Shown here one piece after another: positions 1 to 5,253 of a stretch of 9,481 nucleotides of DNA. Made by a program: the position numbers and the translations under genes. Below the pieces are notes generated by a model that was not told the origin of the DNA, did no database searches, and saw only the letters and a list, made by a program, of their open reading frames with translations. Positions within the stretch are counted from its first letter, which is position 1, and every line of letters begins with the position of its first letter. The stretch is from assembly GCA_017881285.1 (NCBI GenBank), contig JADGRD010000087.1, positions 1 to 9,481 on the forward strand. Direction: 5' to 3'. The DNA is from Pseudomonadota bacterium (lineage in GTDB: Bacteria; Myxococcota_A; Polyangia; Fen-1088).

Positions 1-1215
1 GCCGGCGACCTGGATGTAGCCGTAGCCCGGAGCGAGGCCGTAGCCGGGATAGGCCGCCGTAGTACCGTTCGACGTACCACCAGTCGTGGCAACATTCCAG
101 CGCTTGTCCTTGACGAACGACCCGATGTAGTGGGCCTGGGCGGTCAGAATCCCCTTGATCACGGCGCCGGCGTGGAAGTGGCCGAGCATGTTGGTGCCCT
201 GCTGGACCTTGTTCCCCGGGAAGGGTTGCCACGACGGGTAGTTGTAGCAAGGCTGTCCCGCAGCGTCGGCGGTACAGGGGTTCTGGGCATAAATCGCGCC
301 CCCGTTTTCGTAGGTCTGGTACTGCTGGTCGACCTTGGCGCCGGCGCCACCTTCGAAGATGAGCTTCACGTCGTCCGAGACGTCCATGTCCGCGGTCGCG
401 GTGGCGCCAGCCAGGCGGGTGCGGCCGATGATGTAGGTTTCGTATTCACCCGCGTCGTACTTGCCCATGGCGCCGTAGCGGTTCGAGAAGATGCCGACGT
501 CCCACGCCATGCCGCCGAGATCGCCGAGCGCCTCGGGGAATTTCAAGGTCAGGAAGGCGCGGTCGATACCGAGCTGATCCTGAAGCTCGCGCCAGCCGCC
601 CGAGGTGATGTTGTAGCTGGCGATCGAGGTGGTCATCATGACCCGCTGGTTACCGTACTGGAAGAGCAGCTCGGCCCACGGACCGGGGTTGATGTTGGTG
701 TACGTCCAGCGCGTGTAGTTGCCGTCGGGCACGACGGGGGGCGCGTGGAACTGGAGCGAGTTGGCGGTCAGGCTGGTGCTGCCACTGGGACCCATCCTAC
801 CGCTGGCGTCGATACCGACGCGCATCGGGGCGCGGAAAAAGCCCTTGAACTTGAAGCCCCAGTCCTTCTCGGACGAGGCATCACCCACGTCCGTCACGCC
901 GCCGATGGTGGCGGCCTGCGTGTCGAGGCCGGCGCCCCCGATGGTCTTCTTCTTGGCGGCCTTGGGCGCCACCGCCTCGGGCTCGGCCGTGGCTTCCGGG
1001 GCAGGCGGCGGGGCAGGCACGGCGACGGGAGCTTCGGGCGCCGCCGTGGCGGCAGGCACGGGAATGTTCGCGGGCGGATCGGCTGGCTTGCCACTCTCGA
1101 TGAGCTTCTCATCGGAGGCCGGCTTGCTCGGCTCGGCTGCCGCCGCCGCGCTGGCCAACAGGATGGTTCCGAGAAAGGCCGCTTGACTGACTGACTTGCT
1201 GATTGAACGCAACAT
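1..1215 (-). CDS. Porin-like outer-membrane beta-barrel protein, 3' end cut by window edge
   Basis: The minus-strand frame is open from the ATG at 1215 to the window edge: 405 codons with no stop. The N-terminus is a clear signal peptide (MLRSISKSVSQAAFLGTILL then a run of alanines, likely cut near residues 27-28). A low-complexity Ala/Pro/Glu linker follows (about 44-88), ending in KAAKKK. From about residue 119 the protein alternates short amphipathic strands rich in Gly, Tyr, Trp and Phe (start GFKFKGFF) with polar loops, as expected of a porin-like barrel. Two cysteines, C314 and C323, sit in one Asn/Gln/Pro-rich loop and could form a disulfide outside the barrel. A GGGAG ribosome site lies 5 bases before the start. 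The gap upstream suggests its own promoter. I do not recognise the exact family or substrate; a structural surface barrel is possible too. The antisense 130-1194 frame is a shadow. Confidence 0.85.
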   Translation of the reverse strand, partial: MLRSISKSVSQAAFLGTILLASAAAAAEPSKPASDEKLIESGKPADPPANIPVPAATAAPEAPVAVPAPPPAPEATAEPEAVAPKAAKKKTIGGAGLDTQAATIGGVTDVGDASSEKDWGFKFKGFFRAPMRVGIDASGRMGPSGSTSLTANSLQFHAPPVVPDGNYTRWTYTNINPGPWAELLFQYGNQRVMMTTSIASYNITSGGWRELQDQLGIDRAFLTLKFPEALGDLGGMAWDVGIFSNRYGAMGKYDAGEYETYIIGRTRLAGATATADMDVSDDVKLIFEGGAGAKVDQQYQTYENGGAIYAQNPCTADAAGQPCYNYPSWQPFPGNKVQQGTNMLGHFHAGAVIKGILTAQAHYIGSFVKDKRWNVATTGGTSNGTTAAYPGYGLAPGYGYIQVAG

Positions 1216-1220
1216 GGTCA

Positions 1221-1225
1221 CTCCC
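1221..1225 (-). promoter_or_regulatory. Ribosome binding site of the porin-like gene
   Basis: GGGAG on the minus strand, 5 bases before the ATG at 1215. It supports this start, which also gives a complete signal peptide. Confidence 0.6.
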
Positions 1226-1240
1226 AAGGTTGGAAAGCGA

Positions 1241-1253
1241 GGGCACTGTGCCC
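1241..1253. repeat. 13-base perfect palindrome in the porin-like leader
   Basis: GGGCAC-T-GTGCCC, two 6-base arms around one base, lies 25 bases upstream of the porin-like ATG. It could be a regulator half-site pair near the transcription start or a small hairpin in the leader. No matching second copy was noticed in the window. Function is unknown. Confidence 0.4.
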
Positions 1254-1486
1254 CCAACGAACTGCGGAAACCGAAGCCAACGGTTCGGCCCCGGCTCGGG
1301 TGTCTGCTCTTCCTGTCACTGGCGTCCGCCGCATGAGCGGTCCTTCGCCATTACAAACAAACCAATGGTAAGGGATGGGAACCCACGCGGCGTGGCTGCT
1401 GGCAAATAGGAGAGACACCGTCACCGAATTCGCGAGCACCTTACACGAGGTCCGCGGCCTTGTATATGCCCCGCGAAACGCTGTCC

Positions 1487-1502
1487 GTCCGCGGACATGT
1501 CC
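1487..1502. repeat. Two overlapping 10-base palindromes
   Basis: GTCCGCGGAC (1487-1496) overlaps GGACATGTCC (1493-1502). The octamer CGGACATG occurs at 1492-1499 and again at 1511-1518, 19 bases apart in the same orientation. The group sits just downstream of the caspase gene and could be an operator cluster or part of a structured 3' end. Confidence 0.4.
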
Positions 1503-1506
1503 AGGC

Positions 1507-1526
1507 CCGCCGGACATGCCCGGCGG
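1507..1526 (-). terminator. Possible stem-loop after the caspase gene
   Basis: CCGCCGG (1507-1513) and CCGGCGG (1520-1526) form a perfect 7-base GC stem with a 6-base loop. It begins 4 bases after the caspase stop codon on the minus strand. No U-run follows, so it is not a classical intrinsic terminator; it may protect a 3' end or pause polymerase. Confidence 0.35.
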
Positions 1527-1530
1527 TATC

Positions 1531-3084
1531 TCAAAATGCGACGATGCCGCCGAGCAACGCACTGCCGGTGGCACGGTGGACGGCCTGCCCGTCCAGGCGG
1601 AAGATCTCACCGCCCCCATCGAGGTTGAGCGAGAGGGAGGTCCGGTCATACAGCCGCGCACTCACGGCCAGCGCGCCGCCATACGCGAAACCGAAGGAGC
1701 TGGAAACCACCCCCACCATGTTCCGCTGGCGCACCATCGGCAGGCCGAGGGTGGGGCCGAGCTGGACCGAGAAGCGATGCCCGCGGAGCAACGGGAAAAG
1801 CAGGTCCGCGTTCACGGTCGCGCGCAGCAGGGACGAGCGGTAGACGTCCTGCTGGGAATCGAAGGAGGCGCCGCTGGCCCGACCGCGCAGGGCGAGTCGT
1901 CCGAGATCGCGCGCGTAGGAGAGCGCGAAGGTGCCGACGTAGGAGGGACCGCCCGGCACGGCCGAGGTGCTGATCCCGGCGTAGGCCCCGAGTTGGTTGC
2001 GCAGTTCGAGCCCGCCGTTCTTGCTGCGCGAGCTTTCCTGCGCCACCCGCGCCATGCTGGCCGGGTCGATGGACGTCACGCTGCCCGGGGCCAGTGCCAG
2101 CGTGCGTTCACGAACCTCGCCCATGGTCCGGCGGACAAAGCGGTATTCACCGGCGGGCACGGCCAGGTAGAGATCCTCGCTGGGGTTGGAGACAAACTCG
2201 GCGAGCACGTCACCGCTGCTGCGGTTGACCACCGCGTACGTCGCGCCGGCCTCGCGCACGAAGGCCAAGCGCGCATCCCGCGGCAGCGTCCGCGTGAGCA
2301 CGACCTCGCCGGCGCCCGCCATGCGGTAGTCGTAGGTCGGGTGTTGGCCGCCCGTCAGGCTGGCGGCGGTGCTGGACAAGGTGCGCTTGAAGGCGAACTG
2401 GTACACCTCGCCCAACGTCACCTGCCCGTCGCGCGAGGTGTCCGCGGCCCCGCGCAGACCGGCCATGATGCTCTGACTGAAAAAGGAGCCCTTGAGATCA
2501 TCGGACTCCTGCGACAGCTCGTTGGCCGTGGAGGACGTCACGATGGCCATGCCCTTGACCTGGCCGGGATCGGCCAGCCGGACCTCGTACCCAGGCACGC
2601 GCTTGCCGCCCTTCACGCCGGTCAGGGCGCCGGACTGACAGGCGTCGACGAAGGCGACCCGGATATCGGCCGCTACGAGTTGTTCGAGATAAGCGCGCAG
2701 ATCGCGCAGGAGCAGCCGCTCCGAGCCGATCTCCAGCGCTTCGTTGTCGCCGTGCCCCGAGTAATAGAAAAGGAAGAGCGTCTGACGGCCATTATGCTTG
2801 GCCGCCTCGAGGCGTTGCCGGACCTGCACAAAGGCCTTTTCGATCTCGGTCTTGCTGGCCCCCCGCAAGGTCACGACGTCGTCGAAATCACCGGCGGCCT
2901 TGAGCAGGTCGGCGAGCCGTCCCACTTCTTCCTCGGCATAGCGCAGGTTGCGCGTGGGATCGCGGCCAAGGTTGTTGCCGGCCACCAGACCGAGGCGGAC
3001 TTGCCCGGACTGCGCCCAAGCGGGCGTGGTGCACACGCCAACCCCCATCGCCAAGGCAAGCAAACCAAAACCCAAGGAGCGCAT
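1531..3084 (-). CDS. Exported caspase-like (peptidase C14) protein with C-terminal beta-barrel-like region
   Basis: 517 residues from the chosen ATG. Residues 1-24 form a signal peptide with an AWA cleavage site, so the protein should be exported. A caspase-like domain (about 27-235) carries the catalytic pair: His111 in YYSGHGD and Cys149 in FVDACQSG. Asp147, two before the Cys, matches the acidic S1-pocket residue of metacaspases and hints at cleavage after Lys/Arg. Residues 215-226 (DTSRDGQVTLGE) fit an EF-hand calcium loop. About 258-340 looks like a small beta-sandwich domain. Residues about 360-517 alternate strands and end in GGIVAF, with the terminal Phe typical of outer-membrane barrels. 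A longer start at 3132 exists, but 3084 gives the signal peptide and has GGGGAG 8 bases upstream. The gene begins 1 base after the anti-sigma stop, so the two are probably coupled. Caspase assignment is firm; the barrel is inferred. Confidence 0.9.
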   Translation of the reverse strand: MRSLGFGLLALAMGVGVCTTPAWAQSGQVRLGLVAGNNLGRDPTRNLRYAEEEVGRLADLLKAAGDFDDVVTLRGASKTEIEKAFVQVRQRLEAAKHNGRQTLFLFYYSGHGDNEALEIGSERLLLRDLRAYLEQLVAADIRVAFVDACQSGALTGVKGGKRVPGYEVRLADPGQVKGMAIVTSSTANELSQESDDLKGSFFSQSIMAGLRGAADTSRDGQVTLGEVYQFAFKRTLSSTAASLTGGQHPTYDYRMAGAGEVVLTRTLPRDARLAFVREAGATYAVVNRSSGDVLAEFVSNPSEDLYLAVPAGEYRFVRRTMGEVRERTLALAPGSVTSIDPASMARVAQESSRSKNGGLELRNQLGAYAGISTSAVPGGPSYVGTFALSYARDLGRLALRGRASGASFDSQQDVYRSSLLRATVNADLLFPLLRGHRFSVQLGPTLGLPMVRQRNMVGVVSSSFGFAYGGALAVSARLYDRTSLSLNLDGGGEIFRLDGQAVHRATGSALLGGIVAF

Positions 3085-3085
3085 T

Positions 3086-3853
3086 TCAGGGTCTCCCCAG
3101 TAGCATTGACACTTGTTCCACGGGTAGGTCAAGGGCTGTTACGCGGCGAATGTCATTCCCTGCCGCGGAGAGCCTGACCGCGACCGCGGCACGCACGGCA
3201 TCATCGGAGAGCTGGGTCTCGGACCAGACGGCGTAGATGCGCTCCCAGCCCTTGTGGTCGTCCAGCTCGACCGAGCCGGGCAGCAGAATCCTGGCGCCGG
3301 CTTCGGCATAGGCGCCCACCAGCGCCCCTTCCGGATAGTAGGGGAAGATCCGCCCCTGGTCGTCGACCCCGAAAACCAAAAGGTATCCCGGCCGGTCGCT
3401 GGTATAGGCGAAGCGCAGGCGATCACCGGTCAGGAAGTCCTGGCCGTCGACCGCGGGGAACACCTTGTTCCCCCGCTTGCAGTAGGTTTCGACGACGAGC
3501 CCGCCCTTGGCCGCGGTGGCGGCAGGCAGGCCGCGGCCGGGTGTGGGCAGGATGGGCTTGACGGCGAAGAGCAGCGCGGCCGCCGCCGGAACCAGGAAGG
3601 CGGGCGCGAGGAGTTGCAGCCAGCGCCGCCGGCGCTTGCGCTGCCGGTCAGTTTCGACAATGGCCCGGGCCGCGCGGAGGCTGGCCGCGGCTGGATCGTC
3701 TCCCAGCAAGAACGACCTGGCGCTGGCGAGATCCTCGAATACCGCCGCACAGCGCGCACAGCTCCCCACGTGCGCCGTCAGGTCGACGGGGCGATCGCGT
3801 TCGGGTTCGACTTCCCAGCGCGAGAGCTCGAGGCGTGAAGGACAGGCGGACAT
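3086..3853 (-). CDS. Membrane anti-sigma-like protein with zinc-finger motif and DUF4384-like domain
   Basis: 255 residues. The N-terminus has Cys4 and H28-x3-C32-x2-C35, the layout of the zinc-binding anti-sigma (ZAS) domain that clamps ECF sigma factors. A basic stretch (QRKRRRRW, 71-78) precedes one membrane helix (about 79-98), so by the positive-inside rule the N-terminus is cytoplasmic and the rest periplasmic. Residues about 118-215 resemble DUF4384: TGDRLRF, then RPGYLLVFGVDDQGRIFPYYP, then a later strand and the LSDDAV segment. DUF4384 is often seen next to or within caspase-like proteins. The ATG lies 9 bases after the sigma stop, in the same frame, which rules out earlier starts; AAGGAG is about 14 bases upstream. 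It most likely restrains the adjacent sigma factor and senses an envelope signal. An unpaired periplasmic Cys125 is present. Binding to the sigma factor is inferred from order and motif. Confidence 0.85.
   Translation of the reverse strand: MSACPSRLELSRWEVEPERDRPVDLTAHVGSCARCAAVFEDLASARSFLLGDDPAAASLRAARAIVETDRQRKRRRRWLQLLAPAFLVPAAAALLFAVKPILPTPGRGLPAATAAKGGLVVETYCKRGNKVFPAVDGQDFLTGDRLRFAYTSDRPGYLLVFGVDDQGRIFPYYPEGALVGAYAEAGARILLPGSVELDDHKGWERIYAVWSETQLSDDAVRAAVAVRLSAAGNDIRRVTALDLPVEQVSMLLGRP
3093..3098 (-). promoter_or_regulatory. Ribosome binding site that decides the caspase start
   Basis: GGGGAG on the minus strand, inside the last codons of the anti-sigma gene and 8 bases before the ATG at 3084. 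It favours 3084 over the upstream in-frame start at 3132, which would place 16 non-signal residues before the signal peptide. Confidence 0.65.
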
Positions 3854-3862
3854 GCGAGGGGG

Positions 3863-4549
3863 CTACTCTCCTTCCTTCGGGGTTGGCGCGCGGGAGCGGC
3901 CGCGCAGAAGCTCGTCGGCGACCCGCGCCAGTTTGCGCAAGCGATTGAAGACCGTGCGGCGGGTGATGCCGAGCACCTGCGCGATCTCGACCTGCGACAT
4001 GCCATCGAGGTAGTGCATGATGGCCACCCGCGCGCCGCCCTCTCCGCAACGCTCGAGCACGATCTCGACGAACTCGCGGTCGGCAAGCCCGGATTCCGCC
4101 GAGCCGACCTGCGGCGCGCGCGCGACGAGCGTGGGCGCGGCCCGCGTGTGCACGCTGTGCTCGCGCAAGAGGTTCAGGCAGACGTTGGTGGCGACACGGT
4201 ACAGGTAGCGCAGCGCTTCCTCTTCGCGGGGCAGCGCCACGCCATGCGCAAGCACGCGCACGAAGGCCTCCTGCGTGGCGTCCCGCGCCGCCGCGGGCGA
4301 CGGCAGAAAACGCCGGCAATGGGCGTAGATGGCCGGGGCGTATTTCGCGTAGAGAGCCGCGAGCGCCGTTTCGCTGGCTCCCTCTGCCTTGCTGGTTGCC
4401 TGTTCCTTTTCCACGGCGCTGGCGTGCGCAGCATAGCCGACGGCCGCGGGCGAAGGAAACGCCGTCGCCTTGCCCAGACACGGCATGGCCAGGCCGACGG
4501 CGAAGGCCGGACGGGCGGTCAAGTCGATGGCGGAGGCTAAGGATTGCAT
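3863..4549 (-). CDS. ECF-type RNA polymerase sigma factor (sigma-70 family)
   Basis: About 228 residues from ATG 4549. Region 2 spans roughly 61-131 (LYAKYAPAIYAHCRRFL, then DATQEAFVRVL and YRVATNVCLNLLREH, the core-binding and -10 recognition parts). Region 4 spans about 158-215, with a helix-turn-helix in DGMSQVEIAQVLGITRRTVFNRLRKL read in two halves (183-192, 193-207) for -35 contact. Regions 1 and 3 are absent, as in ECF factors. The first 55-60 residues are Ala/Pro-rich and do not resemble the family. The start is therefore uncertain: TTG 4609, ATG 4549, ATG 4486 and GTG 4414 are all in frame and none has a good ribosome site. I chose 4549 because it overlaps the lipoprotein end by only 13 bases, allowing coupling. 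It lies directly before its probable anti-sigma and likely drives this operon and other envelope genes. Family call firm, start weak. Confidence 0.88.
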   Translation of the reverse strand: MQSLASAIDLTARPAFAVGLAMPCLGKATAFPSPAAVGYAAHASAVEKEQATSKAEGASETALAALYAKYAPAIYAHCRRFLPSPAAARDATQEAFVRVLAHGVALPREEEALRYLYRVATNVCLNLLREHSVHTRAAPTLVARAPQVGSAESGLADREFVEIVLERCGEGGARVAIMHYLDGMSQVEIAQVLGITRRTVFNRLRKLARVADELLRGRSRAPTPKEGE

Positions 4550-5163
4550 GGGGAATTCGGGGGGCACTTCTGGCAAGCCCTCGAAGTGCAAGCTTGCCGA
4601 GAGAGACAATCTGCGTTACCCGCGCATTGGGTGACGATGGCCAGGCGAAGCACGGTGGTGGTGAACCCGGCGTCGATGCTGCCGCCAGGGTTGAAGAAGG
4701 TGTCCTTCTGCACCGGACCACACACGTCCGAGCCTGGGCAAGGGGCGGTCGAGGTGGTCGAATCTGGAATCCACTGCTCGTTGGGGACGCCCGGAATCAG
4801 GAAGCCGATGACGGATTTCGCCGAAGCAACCACCGCAGGAGCGGTCGCGATGCCGATGTGGGGATCGTGCGTGAAGGTGTCAGGAGTCGGGACCTGGATC
4901 TCGAAGACAGGGCCCACGGCGCCGCTGTGCGCAATGCTGTCGTAGCGGCGCAGGGTGATGGGCGCCTCGCCCTGCACGGAATCCTCCCCGATGTCCAAGG
5001 TGGCCTCCCGCAGGAGGATCTGTCCACCGCTTGGGCCGATGATGCTGGTCGCGAAGACCTCGCCCCTGCCGTCGTGAATCCCGGTTCCGCAAGAAATAGC
5101 AGCGCCGCCGGCCAGGCAGGCCGCGATCGCGCAGAACCGAATTGTCGAGACCCTGCGTTCCAT
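4537..5163 (-). CDS. Putative secreted lipoprotein with Cys-rich tail
   Basis: 208 residues. The N-terminus (MERRVSTIRFCAIAACLAGG then AAISC) is a hydrophobic signal sequence ending in a lipobox-like AISC, so Cys25 may be lipidated; the -3 Ala is less usual, leaving some doubt. Residues about 41-180 are beta-rich: IIGPSGGQILL, then ATLDIGEDS and APITLRRY, then GPVFEIQVPTPDTF. This order recalls ZU5-like domains seen in myxobacterial surface proteins, but the match is by eye only. The last 30 residues hold six cysteines (C180, C186, C192, C197, C200, C206) in a pattern like the NADCxxxQACxxxxC tails of many myxobacterial lipoproteins. An in-frame stop just upstream makes ATG 5163 the first start; GGGGAG touches the ATG, an unusually short spacing. 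Its end overlaps the sigma gene, so it is probably the first gene of the signalling operon, perhaps a ligand or sensor. Function unknown. Confidence 0.8.
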   Translation of the reverse strand: MERRVSTIRFCAIAACLAGGAAISCGTGIHDGRGEVFATSIIGPSGGQILLREATLDIGEDSVQGEAPITLRRYDSIAHSGAVGPVFEIQVPTPDTFTHDPHIGIATAPAVVASAKSVIGFLIPGVPNEQWIPDSTTSTAPCPGSDVCGPVQKDTFFNPGGSIDAGFTTTVLRLAIVTQCAGNADCLSRQACTSRACQKCPPNSPCNP

Positions 5164-5253
5164 CTCCCCAGTCTAGAACAACCCGAGCCGCCATATTGGG
5201 AATGGCAAGGGCGCGGGAGCCGGCGCGATTTTTCCCTGCCGAAACGCGGGGTT
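5164..5253 (-). other. 90-base gap before the lipoprotein/sigma operon
   Basis: It lies between the stop of the TPR-barrel gene and the lipoprotein start, both on the minus strand. An imperfect hairpin-like GAAAC/GTTTC pair (5241-5255) overlaps the upstream stop codon. No ECF-type GGAAC or convincing sigma-70 pair was found, so whether the operon starts here or reads through from the upstream gene is open. Confidence 0.4.

Larger units (their letters stand above)
1216..1530. other. 315-base non-coding gap upstream of the porin-like gene
   Basis: This stretch lies between the caspase stop (1531) and the porin-like start (1215), both on the minus strand. It should hold the 3' end of the caspase transcript and the promoter and leader of the porin-like gene. 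I see short palindromes (1241-1253, 1383-1395, 1487-1502) and a stem-loop at 1507-1526, and a locally A/T-richer patch around 1350-1370. A weak sigma-70-like pair on the minus strand (TATACA at 1466-1461, CGGACA at 1487-1482) has only a 15-base spacer, so I do not call it a promoter. Short open frames crossing the gap have no protein-like composition. Confidence 0.6.

Noticed and set aside
130..1194. 354-codon open frame on the plus strand at the left edge
   Set aside because: It is the shadow of the minus-strand porin-like gene, whose product has a signal peptide and barrel-like strands.
1461..1487. TATACA and CGGACA as a sigma-70 promoter for the porin-like gene
   Set aside because: Each element matches only 4 of 6 consensus positions and the spacer is 15 bases, so it is not better than chance.
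1375..3177. 600-codon open frame on the plus strand opposite the caspase gene
   Set aside because: It is antisense to a gene with intact catalytic motifs and a signal peptide. Its own product is Gly/Arg/His-rich with no recognisable domain, as expected of GC-rich shadow frames.
3648..4721. 357-codon minus-strand frame spanning the sigma and anti-sigma genes
   Set aside because: It overlaps two genes with clear family motifs in another frame, and its product is Arg/Ala-rich with no recognisable fold.
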